A DNA stretch of 64,000 nt from Anomaloglossus baeobatrachus (lineage: Eukaryota; Chordata; Amphibia; Anura; Aromobatidae). Positions 11,926 to 23,511 of the stretch are shown piece after piece. Within the stretch, counting starts at the first letter, position 1, and every line of letters begins with the position of its first letter. The stretch covers positions 182,826,796 to 182,890,795 of the forward strand of contig NC_134360.1 in the NCBI RefSeq assembly GCF_048569485.1, given 5' to 3'. The notes under the pieces were generated by a model. The model saw nothing but the letters and a program-made list of their open reading frames with translations, did no database searches and had not been told where the DNA came from. The position numbers and the translations under genes are program-made.

Positions 11926-12165
11926 AGGATGGGGATATATATACCAGGAGGGTCCCAGGATTAGGACATATATACCATGAGGATGACATACATTCTCAGA
12001 AAGGGACAATAAACCAGGATGGAGACATACAGACCAGGAAGGACCCAGGATGGGGACATACATACCAAGAAGGGCCCAGATGAGGACATATATACCAGGA
12101 TTGGGATATATTTTCCAGGAAGGGGACATATATACCAGGAGTAGGACATATATACCACTGTGTGT
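11430..12165. repeat. Minisatellite 1 (GGGACATATATACCAGGA-type units)
   Basis: About 25 degenerate units of roughly 24-34 bp are built around GGACATATATACCAGGA, with a (TA)n expansion at about 11890-11922. Units differ by small insertions such as CAAAAACCAGGATGG. Open frames of up to 267 codons on both strands are periodic translations (repeats of YIYI or GDIYTR) and not genes. Confidence 0.95.
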
Positions 12166-12167
12166 AG

Positions 12168-12680
12168 GGGGGTTACTATTCAGAGGACCAGTGTGCGTGT
12201 GGGAATATTATATAGAGGAGTAGTGTGTGGGAATATTACACAGAGGAGCAATGTGTGTGGGAGGATATTATGCAGAGGAGCAGTGGGGGTGGGGGTATAG
12301 TATATAGAGGAGCAGTGTGTGGGGTTTTATACAGAAGAGCAGTTGTGTGGGAGATATTATACAGAGGAGCAGTTGTGTGGTGGGATATTATACAGAGGAG
12401 CAGTTGTGTGGTGGGATATTATACAGAGGAGCAGTGTGGGTGGGGGAGAGGAGCAGTGTGTGTGGGGGAAATTACACAGAGGAGCAGTATGTGTGGGGAT
12501 ATTACACACGGGCATTGTGGGTATATTATACAGAGAGGCAGTGTGTGTGGGGGGGATAGTATACATGGGACAATGTGGGAGAGATATTATGGAGAGGGGA
12601 GGTGCAGAGGGTGTATTATGGAGAGGGGCATAGTAGAGGGTATAGTATGGAGAGGGGCATTGTAGAGGATATATTATTAA
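12168..12680. repeat. Minisatellite 2 (TTATACAGAGGAGCAGTGTG-type units)
   Basis: About 15 degenerate units of roughly 30 bp are built on ATTATACAGAGGAGCAGTGTG; later units drift to GGAGAGGGGCA. The array directly abuts minisatellite 1 but has an unrelated unit. Open frames of 100-146 codons over it are translations of the repeat. Confidence 0.95.
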
Positions 12681-12760
12681 CTTTCTGAGGGAAATACTTC
12701 ACTCTGTGGAACAACTTCAAGGGTGCTAACACTTTTGGCCCATGACTGTGTGTGTATATA

Positions 12761-13193
12761 CAGTGCAGACCAAAAGTGTGGACACGCCTCATTCAAATTT
12801 TTTTTTTATTTTCATGACTCTGAAAATTGTAGATTCACATTGAAGGCATCAAAACTATGAATTAACACATGTGGAATGAAATACTTAACAAAAAAGTGTG
12901 AAACAACTGAAAATATGTCTTATATTCTAGGTTTTTCAAAGTAGCCACCTTTTGCTTTCATTACTGCTTTGCACACTCTTGGCATTCTCTTGATGAGCTT
13001 CAAGAGGTAATCACCGGAAATGGTTTTCACTTCACAGGTGTGCCCTGTCAGGTTTAATAAGTGGGATTTCTTGCCTTATAAATGGGGTTGGGACCATCAG
13101 TTGTGTTGTGCAGAAGTCTGGTGGATACACAGCTGATAGTCCTACTGAATAGACTGTTAGAATTTGTATTATGGCAAGAAAAAAGCAGCTAAG
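12761..13193 (+). mobile_element. Tc1-like element, 5' fragment
   Basis: Starts after TA with the inverted-repeat end CAGTGCAGACCAAAAGTGTG. The 5' untranslated part follows, and the transposase start codon is at 13171 (MARKKQL). The copy stops at 13193 where the Gypsy LTR begins. The remainder of the Tc1 is not found on the far side, because the right part of that retroelement is missing. Confidence 0.7.
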
Positions 13194-14035
13194 TGTTACG
13201 CTCACCGAGGAGCAGCGAGCGTCCGGAGGTGGACTCACTGGACCGTGCCCCGGACTCCCCTGAGAAGGCGACCAGCAGCAAACCCCTATACAGGGACTGT
13301 GCAGTGCCTCCCCAGAAGGCCTATAAGCACAGCAGCCAGGAACCGGTGGTAGGAGTCTCTATACGGCCTCTGGTACGATGTCCGCAGCAGGCAGAACACG
13401 GGTGTGGCACCGGAGATGGTCACAGTAGGTGGCACGGAGACATTCACTGCAGGTAAGGCTGGTGACATCCACTGCGGGTATGGCCGGTGACGTCCACTGC
13501 GAGTATGGCGGGTGACGTCCACTGCAGGTATGGCCGGTGACGTCCACTGCGGGTATGGCCGGTGACATCCACAGCCGGAAGGTACAGATGGTACTACGGT
13601 GAGATAGAGTATTAGTAACGGGCAGGTAACACACAGATAACAGTAGTACAAAGGGGCCTGAACACTAGCAGGGCTCTAGTAGAAGCGTTGCTCGGGCGCC
13701 TGCTGGTGGGGGAGGTGAACCTAAATAGTCTTTAGGCAACAGGTGGCCTCTGAGGTCACTTCCAGAAAATGAGGCACTGCTGCTTTAAGAAAGGAGGCGT
13801 GGCCTCGCACGCAGCCTAGAGGTGCTCACAGCAGAATTGTGTGTGGAGGAAGAGACTGCAGCAGCTCCAGGAAGAGGGCACCTGACCCCGGAGTGAGCAG
13901 AGCCATGGAACTGGTAAGAGGAAGCACCTCGCTGCCGGGGGCTGGGACCAGGAGTGCACGTGGGGGCCATGCTGGGACTGGGCAGATGTGAGGGAGAGCG
14001 CCCCCCCTCGGGATCTGGCGGGACCAGGCGCTACA
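13194..14035 (-). repeat. 3' LTR of the chromovirus-type element
   Basis: 842-bp LTR, TGTTACGCTC at the plus-strand left and GGCGCTACA at the right, which gives TG...CA ends. A polypurine tract (minus strand) lies immediately inside. It contains a 25-bp tandem array. There is no matching second LTR in the window. Confidence 0.8.
13453..13566. repeat. 25-bp tandem array inside the LTR
   Basis: Four and a half units of 25 bp of the type GGTGACGTCCACTGCGGGTA plus TGGCC, differing at one or two positions each. Each unit carries TGACGTCC or TGACATCC, close to a CRE/ATF half-site. The array could modulate LTR transcription (inference). Confidence 0.9.
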
Positions 14036-17000
14036 GTACCCCCCCTGAAGCCCCCCCTCTTCAGGAAGCTCCGGAGGAGACGAGGAGCATCCACGTTCTC
14101 AGCAGGTACTCACGTCCTTTCCTCAGGACCGAACCCCTTCAAGCCTACTAGATAGTAGGTTTTACCTCGGACCACCTTAGCCGCAAGGATGGCTTTTACC
14201 TCGTACACGTCGTCATCACAGACAGGAGGAGGCGAATTACCAGGATCTCTGTGGAAATGGCTCAGGACCACCGGCTTGAGGAGGGACACATGGAAGGAGT
14301 TCGGGATGCGAAGTGTAGACGGCAGCTTCAACTTGTAGGACACCTCATTGATCCGTCGGAGCACTTCAAAGGGACCAATAAAGCGGGGACCCAGCTTGTA
14401 GGACGGCATCTTCAGGCGGACATACTTGGATGAGAGCCAGACTTTATCTCCGGGTTGAAAGAAAGGAACATCCAGACGTTTCTTGTCAGCGTGTTTCTTC
14501 ATGCGGACAGAGGAATGTTCCAGAGCCGACTTGGTTTCAGCCCAGACGGCGGAGATGGACCTCACAAGGTCATCAGCTGCAGGGTTGCCTGAAGCACATG
14601 TCACAGGGCATGGCACTTTCGGTCGCTGTCCATACACCACCTGGAACGGGGATTTAGCAGAGGACTCACTGTCATGATTGTTGTAGGAGAACTCGGCCCA
14701 TGGAAGCAGTTTGACCCAGTTGCTGTGGTGTTCGTACACGAAGTGACGGAGATAGTTAGTCAAGACTTGGTTAATGCGCTCCACTTGCCCATTGGACTGA
14801 GGGTGGTAGGCAGAAGAAAAGTCCAATTGAACATTCATCATTTTGCAGACTGCTCTCCAAAACCGAGCGGTGAACTGGACCCCTCTGTCGGACACGATAT
14901 GGAGAGGCAAGTCGCGAAGCCAGAAGATATGTTGAATTAATAATTCAGCAAGAACCGGAGCGGACGGTAGCCCGGAGAGTGGTGGGAAGTGGGCCATCTT
15001 GGAGAACCGGTCCACCACCACCCAGATGACTGTGCAGCCAGACGATTTTGGCAGGTCCGTGATGAAATCCATGCCGATATGTTGCCATGGAGTGGATGGT
15101 ACGGGTAAAGGAAGCAAAGGGCCTGCCGGAAGAGTCTTCGGGACCTTGTTTCGGGCACAGGAGGAACAGGATGAAACAAAGTCCTGGACGTCTTGACATA
15201 GCCCTGGCCACCAGTAATATCGGGATATCAATTGCAGAGATTTCTTTTGACCCACGTGACCTGCTATTCGGGAAGAGTGTCCCCACCGGAGTACAGGTCC
15301 CTATCGACCTCAGCAACAAACGTTTTAATGGGAGGAAGGTGGTGCATGTCAATTGGTGTCGCCATTAGCTTGGAAGGTTCAATGATGTGCCGGGGTTCAT
15401 CCTCCTGATCCACTAACAGGAATCATCGAGACAGCGCATCAGCCTTCAGATTCTTCTCGGCTGGACTAAAGTGCAGAGCAAAATCAAAGCGGGCGAAGAA
15501 CAATGCCCATCGGGCCTGTCGGGGGTTTAGCCATTGGGCTGTCTGGAGATATGCCAGGTTCTTGTGGTCAGTATAGATGGTAACTGTATGCAATGACCCT
15601 TCCAGCAAATATCGCCATTCCTCCAGGGCCAACTTGATTCCCAGCAACTCACGGTCTCCAATAGAGTAGTTTCGTTCCGCTGGGGAGAAAGCCTTAGAAA
15701 TGAAGCCACAGGTTACTGTCTTACCCTCAGATGTTTTCTGTGTAAGGACCGCACCGGCTCCGGATGAGGAGGCGTCTACCTCAAGGATAAACGGCTTTTC
15801 AGTGTCAGGTCTGTGTAAGGCTGGAGCAGAAGCGAAGGCTCGTTTAAGGGACAGGAAGGAGTCCTCAGCTTCCGGGGTCCACATCTTCGGGTTCTCCCCT
15901 TTGCGAGTGAGAGAGGATATGGGGCGTACCAGAGACGAGAAATGTGGGATGAACTGCCGGTAATAGTTGGCGAATCCCAGGAATCGCTGGATAGCTTTCA
16001 ACCCTTCCGGACGGGGCCACTTCAGTACGGCTGACAACTTATCTGGCTCCATCTTCAGACCGGTATCAGAGACTATGTGGCCAAGGAAGGGTAGCGAGGT
16101 CTGCTCAAACAGGCATTTCTTAAGTTTGGCGTAAAGGTGATTCTCCCTCAATCTTCACAGGACAAGACGGACATGTCTTCGATGGGTATGCAAGTCCGGA
16201 GAGAAGATAAGGATGTCGTCCAAATACACGACTACACAGGTGTAGAGAAGATCATGGAAGACGTCATTCACAAACTCCTGGAAGACCGCTGGAGCATTAC
16301 TGAGCCCGAAGGGCATCACTCGGTATTCATAGTGCCCGTCACGAGTGTTGAACGCGGTCTTCCATTGGTCTCCCGACCGAATACGGACCACATTGTATGC
16401 ACCCCAGAGATCTAACTTGGAAAAGATCTTGGCACCTCGGAAGCCAAAGTCAAACAGTCAAACAGTTCCGGTATAAGGGGTAGCGGGTACCTGTTTTTTA
16501 CCGTGATCTTATTCAATCTGCAGTAGTCAATGCAAGGCCGTAGACCCCCATCCTTTTTTCCCACAAAGAAGAAGCCCGCTCCGGCGGGAGTGGAGGATTT
16601 TCGGATGAAGCCTCGTGCTAAATTCTCCTTTATGTATTCAGACATGGCTTGGGTCTCTTCTCGCGACAGTGGGTAGATGCGCCCACGAGGAGGGGTTGTT
16701 CCCGGGGAGCAGGTCGATGGGACAATCGTAGGGTCTGTGTGGCGGCAACGTCTCAGCTTCCTTCTTGACAAAGACATCGGCAAAGGACCAATAGGCGGGA
16801 GGTAACCCGGGAAGGTTGACCGGTTCGACTGGTGGGTGCGGAGGATGCACTGGTTTTAGGCAGTTATTGTGGCAAGAAGCACCCCATTGCAGGATGTCTC
16901 CGGAATCCCAGTCCAGCACTGGCTTGTGTGACCGAAGCCAGGGTATTCCCATAAGAAGATCATGTGCCATGCCAGGGAGCACATGGAAGGGGATTGTCTC

Positions 17001-18200
17001 ATAGTACAGCAACCCCACTTGCATTTTACAGTTCTCCGTGATGTACCGGATGGGTTCGGGAAGCGGTTTTCCTTCTACCGAAGCAAGACTGATGGGGGTA
17101 GCAAGACGTCGGACAGGAATCCGATGTAGATCCACCACAGACTGTTAAATAAAGTTCCCGGCAGAGCCTGAATCCAAGAATGCATATTCTGACAACCGAA
17201 TGGAACCGCATGACAGGGATACGGGTACATAGAGAAAAGGAGAGGGCTTAGCATGACCTAGGGTGGCCTTTCCAACGGACCCTAGGCTTAGTAGTTTCCC
17301 GGCTTTACTGGACAGTCCCGAATCAGATGTTTGGCACTTCCGCAGTAGAAGCACTCTCCTGCCATTCTCCGATTCCTCTGCCGCAGTCTGGACTCAGTGA
17401 CGCGATCGACCTCCATGGGCTCGGGCTCGGGCTGAGCAGTGGGCAGGGTGGAAGGAAGCGACATTGACCGTTGGAAGGTGGGTGCAAGACGCGGGATTCT
17501 TCTCGCCCGGGCGACTTCTTGGGCACGCCCTTGGAAGCGGAGATCGATACGGGTAGCCAGAGAGATCAGCTCTTCCAGGGTGGTAGGAACATCCCGGCCG
17601 GCCAGTTCATCCTTGATTTTTCCGGATAATCCTTCCCATAAGGCAGCTACCAAAGCGTCATTGTTCCACTTGAGTTCCGAAGACAGGGTGCGAAACTCGA
17701 TTGCATACTGTCCCACGTTGAGATTCCCCTGGCGGATTCTCATGAGCGAAGAGGCTGTAGACGAGAGACGGCCTGGCTGATCGAATACCTTACGGAAGGT
17801 ATCCAAAAAGACGGACAGGACTTGAATGGTCGGGTCATTCCTCTCCCAGAGCGGATTCATCCAAGCCAGAGCCCGACCAGTCAGATGAGACATGATAAAT
17901 GCTATCTTCGAGTGATCAGTGATGCTGCAGAGGCGACAGCTCAAAGTACAGGGAGCATTGGTTTACGAATCCGCGACACAAACTGGGATCACCTCCATAC
18001 ATGGGTGAGCAGGCCAGGCGGGAAGGAGACATGCATGTCGACAAACCCGTAGAGTCGGTGGTTGTTGAGGAGGTTGGGTTCTGCAGGGCGTATAGACGGG
18101 AATCCATGGACGCCATGTATTCGGCCATGCGTCTCTGGGCCTTATGCTGGCGGGATAGCTCCTTCTGTAATTCTGTAATAGTTGGGAACCGTCAGAGGAT

Positions 18201-18875
18201 CCATATGTTATATACATTAACATCAGCAAATGGGTTGTGGTGTGGGTGCATTTCATGTTTGTACCATGTCTCTAATTTTATTTCCCTAGTGTATGCACAC
18301 CATTTGTGACCTTACTACCTTGTTCTCTTGATTGATTTTATATATTGTATATTTCTTCTACTCTAATTAAATTTGTATTATTTTGCATACAACTTTTGTG
18401 CCTTATCTTCCTTGTTCTCCTTGTTTGCAATGTGTCTCTATGAAGTTGGCACTATCCCGGGGGATACTATGTAGTTATTCCCTCGGTGTACATATGATAT
18501 AGCCATGCATTTTTTGTTGATAATATATTTGTGCATGGTAAGCCTTTATTTCTGAGGACTATAAAAGCCATGATTCTTAATAACATTTTGGAGAGCTCTG
18601 GAAATCACATGGCTGTGCATTTCTTTAATTCTCCCTGGTGCTGTATAATGAATCCCAGAAACTTTTAATTGGAGTGAGAATTACTTCAACAGTTTGGGGG
18701 ACCATCCTTGGGAAATCCAGAAAACCTAAAAGACCTGAAAAATGGGACTTTTGTTGGAGAGGGAGAAAAACAACTTGGTAGATAAACCTTTGCCATTCCT
18801 TCTCCAGGAAACCTATTCCCATTAACGTTTTGGATGTTAGCAAAGAAATTTAAGATAAATAATTCGGCGATTCTA
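18201..18875. other. No identifiable gene
   Basis: AT-rich spacer. Frames at 18625-18880 (minus strand) have no recognisable domain. Confidence 0.45.
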
Positions 18876-18916
18876 TGCATGTGTGTGTGTGTGTGTGTGT
18901 GTCTGTGTGTATGTGT
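18876..18916. repeat. (GT)n microsatellite
   Basis: About 18 GT dinucleotides with one interrupting C. Confidence 0.95.
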
Positions 18917-18919
18917 TTA

Positions 18920-19597
18920 ATAGTCTATAGGAATATTTAAGAGCATAGACAGTGTCTTATCTTGTCTCATTTTGAGTATTCTGTTATTTTAATGCATTTC
19001 CTGACCAACGAAGATAATATGTATTTGCAGCTGTAGAAAATCTTGAAACCAGTATCTCAAAGTAGTATACATTGGACTAAATGACGGATTTGACAAATAG
19101 AAGTAGCTGACTAGCTTTCCTCTTTTCCCTTGATAAAGTTTGAAGTCTGTTTTCCATAGAGGCTAGGGATCTTTGGATGTCTGCATTTGCCCCACCACCC
19201 ATCAGTCTACCCCCCTTCTTCCTTCCTCCAGGGAGTGATTGATTGCAGGTAGGTATGAACTGGGAAAAGGAATGCCATTGCAGACAAGACAGAGTAGATA
19301 AAATATATGCTGTATTTCCATCATGATAGTTTAAAGTTCATGAAGCTAGCATTAAAAACAGTAACTTGTCTTATTATTGAACTGTATTTTTCTTACATAA
19401 CCTTTTTTTTGTGTATCTCTATGAGGGATCAGATGGTTTCCATAAAGAGTGTGAGATGTCCAGTAATACATAACTATTTCTGGGAATTGTTTCATATAAG
19501 GTTCTAAGAATTGTTTTTCTGTTTATTGGAATAAAGATGTTATTTTTGTCCTTTGGAAGGGTAACAAGAGCCCTCATGGGTTCAAGGTTTACGTGTC
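18920..19597. other. No identifiable gene
   Basis: Spacer without recognisable repeats or coding signal; a 66-codon frame at 19307-19507 is unremarkable. Confidence 0.4.
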
Positions 19598-19600
19598 TTA

Positions 19601-20006
19601 AGGTACCATCACACATAACGAGATCGCTAGCGAGATTGCAGCTGAGTCACAGTTTCCGTTACGCAGTAGCAATCCCGTTAGCGATCTTGTTATGTGTGAC
19701 ACCTACCAGCGATCAGGCCCCTGCTGTGAGGTCACCGGTCATTGCAGAATGATCCAGGCCATTTTCTTCAAAGGCAATGTCCTGCTGGGCAGGACACATC
19801 GCTGTGTTTGACGCTGTGTGACAGGGTCACAGTGACTGCTGAGATCGTTATACAGGTCGCTACTGCGACCTGTATTGTTCCTGCATCGCTGGGAAGGTCT
19901 GACTGTGTGACATCTCACCAGCGACCTCCCAGCGACTTACCTGCGATCCCTATCAGGTCACATCGTTTTCGGGATCGCTGGTAAGTCGTTGTGTGTGACT
20001 GGGCCT
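19601..20006. mobile_element. Harbinger-type MITE, family C
   Basis: Ends AGGTACCATCACACATAACG and GTGTGTGACTGGGCCT form imperfect inverted repeats and are flanked by TTA (19598-19600, 20007-20009), a TWA target duplication. The body is built of repeated GCGATC/GATCGC and CTAGCGA words, a style shared with families A, B and D. Confidence 0.8.
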
Positions 20007-20019
20007 TTACAGCGTGATC

Positions 20020-21840
20020 TATCATATTTAGTCAATTGTTCTGTCATAGTAATATAATACACACGTAACCTTGTGATATATTTTTAACCAATTCCAGTAA
20101 CTTTGTGATAAAAAAATATATCACTAACCAATCCAAAAGTTCCTATATAATAAGCAGTCATATGATCAATAAAGAGCAGACACTTAGAAAGATACCCGAA
20201 TGTGTGTTTACTCATTTTATTTCCATGACGGTATACATGTGCCAATCCATATCCCTACTTCAGTGAGAAAACTTCTTGTCTGTAACAATTTGGAGGCCCC
20301 AGCGAGATATACTATCTTCCTTTTTGAATTTTATTCTGTACTGAAAAAATTGACTGCATCCCATCCTGAACAGAAACTATAATCCCTAGGGTAACAGAGA
20401 ATCTGACTCACAAATAATGTCTCTCCGGGAGAGAAGGATGGCATATTAGTGTCAGTCTGGGGTGAAGAGTAATGGGAAACCAAATCCTCAGGTAGAAAAA
20501 TATCTGAAATTTGTTATTTGTCTGGCTGTATATGTTACATGTACTGTATATGTTGTTCTTTGTGTTACTTGTTTGTTGTGCTACTAATAATAGGTTGTTC
20601 CTTTTGGCTTCTTTGTTGTTGTCTTGTTCATTATTTGGTATATGCACCACATGTTAACAGTTTATTGCTGCTAAAAAAATTTTGGCCCAGGATGTCAGGA
20701 GATGCCACATTTAGATTTTGATGAACATCAGAATAAAACATCTGCATCCTTGCCTATTAGAGGGTGGAAGAGGTTACCTTGTTTTCAGGTTAATCTAACT
20801 ACAAAGCCAGAAGGAACAGCAGAGAGACTAGTGAGATATTTCAATTTAAGGAACACTTTGATGGCACTTGGAATAATGAAAGAAGTACACAAAGATGTTT
20901 GGGAGAAATACCTAATCATGAGTTAAAAATCAGTTTTGCTACAAAAAACACCTACCCCTCTCATAAGCTCAGGCAATCAATTCTGCAATAGGAAAATGTG
21001 TCTACAAAGGGAAATGCATTGTTGAAATTGGTCTACGGCAGACGATTAACAAGCATGTGCAGGGAGTTGGGCATTCCATATTGATGGGAGAGCTAAAGAA
21101 GGACAATCTGGTGAAGGAACAGTAGAGAAACAACCTAGTGAGAGAACTGTAAACCGCCAACCTAGTGAGGGAACTGTGGATATGTCCATAAATAATTAAA
21201 CAATAAATTTAATTTACAGTGTTGACCAATAGACTATTATAAATCAGTCACCACAGACCTAAAAGGTTCCTGGTGTTTTTATACAGACAGTACACCATTG
21301 ACATCTACAATGATAGCCTTCATAACTGAGAAACAGTTCCAATTCCCAAAAGGGATATACAGTATATTGTATGTGGTAATAAAGCCTACAGATGGATACC
21401 TAAAGGTGCAGAATGCACCTGTACTTTAGCCAGGTTAGAACCAGCAACCTGAGCATGGAATAATGAAGATTTCCCTTACAAGGCTATGCCACAGCACATG
21501 CTAGCTAAACATAGCACAGGTAAGCCCCAAAGCAAGCATATATTTCACACTCCATGGCAAGAATGGCTCTAACAGGCCCATTAGGAGCCATATTTGGAAC
21601 AATTAGGAATGCTCAGATGATGATAGAAGAAATGGGAGACTGGTTTGATAATGTAACAAACTACTTCTTTGCTGCACTAAGTGTAGAGTCTGCCTTCATG
21701 AAGCAACTTATTGGGATTACTAATCAACATGCGATGGTACTCGATTATCTAAGTTTCACAGGGAGACTTCTGCAAGATTGTTGGTTTAGCATGACTTACC
21801 CTTTCCTTCATGGCTTTCCTGGTTAAATCCATTGAACTTT
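20020..21840 (+). mobile_element. Endogenous retrovirus remnant (LTR end, primer site, env-like piece)
   Basis: Fossil. The left part looks like the right end of an LTR: a TATATAA box at about 20144, an AATAAA at about 20169, and an LTR end ...TGTAACA at 20287. Three bases later comes a primer-binding site, TGGAGGCCCCAGCGAGAT-like (20291-20307), complementary to the 3' end of tRNA-Thr. Around 21554-21826 a frame resembles the ectodomain of a retroviral transmembrane envelope subunit (GPLGAIFGTI, then a heptad-rich stretch ending NQHAMVLDYLSF). Gag and pol are not recognisable, and no second LTR is seen. Strongly reduced and old. The env assignment is tentative. Confidence 0.55.
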
Positions 21841-22315
21841 TTCAAAGGAGTAGGTAGGTCAATAACAGGAATAATCCACTATTTGATACAAGGGGATTTT
21901 ATTACTGTATACTAGTTATTGCAGAATTCATAAAATTGTTTGTAATGCTGATAAAGAAATTTCTCTAGACTAATTGTACATTTTTGTTCAGGTAAAAACA
22001 GAACAGAAAATGCTAAAGGAAAGACTCAAAACTAGGCCCAAATTTTGACAATTATAACCACAGCACGATGTATCTGCATCCTATGCAGCAAACAGAATGC
22101 AGCGGACTTAGCTGATTGTATGAATTGTGGAAATCCATTGGTCTGAAGATAAAGAATCTGCATTAAGAAACCCCAAGTGGTTCTCAATCCAAGAATTTAT
22201 CTAACAATCCATTGATATAATATTAATATATCTCCCAACATCTACCCCAGCGAACACCCCTAAATGAGCAACAAACTCCTTTCCCTATTGTCAATGGATC
22301 TCAGTGTTGCCAATA
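21841..22315. other. No identifiable gene
   Basis: Spacer that may include the decayed 3' part of the retroviral remnant. Nothing can be supported. Confidence 0.4.
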
Positions 22316-22320
22316 GTGTA

Positions 22321-22885
22321 AAGCCTGCTTTACACGCTACAATATATCTTACGATGTGTCGGCGGGGTCACGTCGTAAGTGACGCACATCCGGCATCGTA
22401 AGGTACATTGTAGTGTCTGACAGGTACGTGCGATTGCGATTGAACGTTAAAATGTTCATCGCATACACGTCATTAAATCCTGACGAATTGCACGTCAGGT
22501 TGTTCAATGTTCCCGAGGCAGCACACATCGCAGTGTGTGACACACCACGGGGAACATTGAACAGATCTTATTTGCCTGCCGTGGCTCCAGCCGGCAATGT
22601 GGAAGGAAAGAGGTGGGCGGGATGTTTACGTCCTGCTCATCTCCGCCCCTCCGCTTCTATTGGCCGGCTGTCACGTGACATCGATGTGACGCCGAACATC
22701 CCTCCCACTCCAGGAAGTGGACGTTCGCCGCCCACATCGAGGTCGTATGGATGGGTAAGTACGTGTGACAGGGGTTAATCATTTGTGCGGCACGTTCAAC
22801 AAATTGAACATGCCACACATACGATGGGGGCGTTGCAAATCGCATACAATATCGTATGCGAAATTGCGGCGAGTAAAGCAGGCTT
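22321..22885. mobile_element. MITE, family B (copy 1)
   Basis: Ends AAGCCTGCTTTACACGCTAC and GTAAAGCAGGCTT are inverted repeats flanked by TA. The inside has the same CpG-rich core as family A (GCCCCTCCGCTTCTATTGGC) around 22650. The 121-codon frame at 22413-22778 follows this core and is not a gene. Confidence 0.8.
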
Positions 22886-22924
22886 TAGACTACCTGGCCA
22901 CATGCAAAGTACTCCTTTAATGGT

Positions 22925-23080
22925 AATATATTGCTGATTAAACAGTGATTTTATCAAAACTACACTAAGCAGCCCAGTAAGTGACACATCGCGGAAACAG
23001 GATCTCTGTCCCAACATTATGCTGCTCTCAGATTAGATGGCAAAAACCTGGTGACGGATTCCCTTTAAGACAATAGCATA
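22925..23080. repeat. Dispersed repeat fragment
   Basis: A ~150-bp unit with GCTGATTAAACAGTGATTTT, CAGCCCAGTAAGTGACACAT and GGTGACGGATTCCCTTTAA. A related start, AAAGGGAAACAGTCAGGTGC, recurs at 29873. It lies just 3' of the Reeler gene and marks where its transcript should end. Confidence 0.55.
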
Positions 23081-23294
23081 GCACAAGAAGCAGGATGCTG
23101 CTTAGTTTAGTGCAGCCCACAGCACATACCATGGTTGGTCCAGGCTGCAGATTAACAGCAAAATCCTTTTATAAAGTGATTTTGAAAAACCATATTACTG
23201 AAAGGTCCTGCACTATAATCATTTTTGTTTTGAAAGTATAGGAACAGAGTAAAACAGAAATACAACACAACCTAAAATTAAACCTTAAAACTCT

Positions 23295-23300
23295 TTTATT
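23295..23300 (-). terminator. Poly(A) signal AATAAA of the Reeler gene
   Basis: AATAAA on the minus strand, 146 nt past the stop codon, in AT-rich sequence. It makes a compact 3' UTR of about 170 nt, ending before the dispersed repeat at 23080. Confidence 0.6.
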
Positions 23301-23445
23301 TATAGGACAATTAAAGTAAACATAAAAATACATAATAGAAATGTATGCAGAAAATAACACTTCTGGTCTTCAGACTTCACAGGGCATCATTACAGCTTTT
23401 GATGGCAAGCCTTCCGTACTGTACATTAGATTAGGTGTCCACTGG

Positions 23446-23511
23446 TCAGATGGTGAACAGAGCACAGATGAGTACAGAGCTGCAGAGCACAAGCTGGCCT
23501 AATGAAGGAGC
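23446..23511 (-). CDS. Reeler gene, last coding exon (hydrophobic C-terminus)
   Basis: Acceptor TTTTGTGTTTCAG|GCT; 66 nt including a TGA stop at 23446-23448. It encodes APSLGQLVLCSSVLICALFT plus I, hydrophobic to the last residue. With upstream small residues such as A168-G169 this fits a GPI-attachment signal; a C-terminal membrane anchor is the alternative. The phase matches exon 4, and a poly(A) signal follows 146 nt downstream, both of which support the exon. RNA data would be needed to exclude further exons in the 4.1-kb intron before it. Confidence 0.78.
   Translation of the reverse strand, partial: APSLGQLVLCSSVLICALFTI

Larger units (their letters stand above)
13194..18200 (-). mobile_element. 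Ty3/Gypsy chromovirus-type LTR retrotransposon, broken, 5' LTR missing
   Basis: Fossil LTR element on the minus strand. Parts, reading from its 5' side: gag about 18130-17290, with a capsid-like region and one CCHC zinc knuckle (CFYCGSAKHLIRDC); protease about 17350-16640; reverse transcriptase and RNase H about 16780-15420 ([10 protein letters not shown] and the RNase H block VDASSSGAGAV); integrase about 15260-14110, with the DRGVQFTARFW and YHPQSNGQVER blocks and a C-terminal chromodomain (YEVKAILAAK...YYLVGLKGF). The polypurine tract is at about 14036-14066 and the 3' LTR at 13194-14035. The 5' LTR is absent near 18200. Several breaks; not functional. The chromodomain places it with vertebrate chromoviruses. 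Confidence 0.9.

Noticed and set aside
11186-12129. Open frames of 193-267 codons
   Set aside because: Periodic translations of the minisatellite, present on both strands with the same period; no domain.
12225-12665. 146-codon frame
   Set aside because: Translation of the second minisatellite unit (YTEEQ repeats).
11430-12680. CRISPR array
   Set aside because: Degenerate contiguous tandem units without unique spacers in eukaryotic DNA; a minisatellite.
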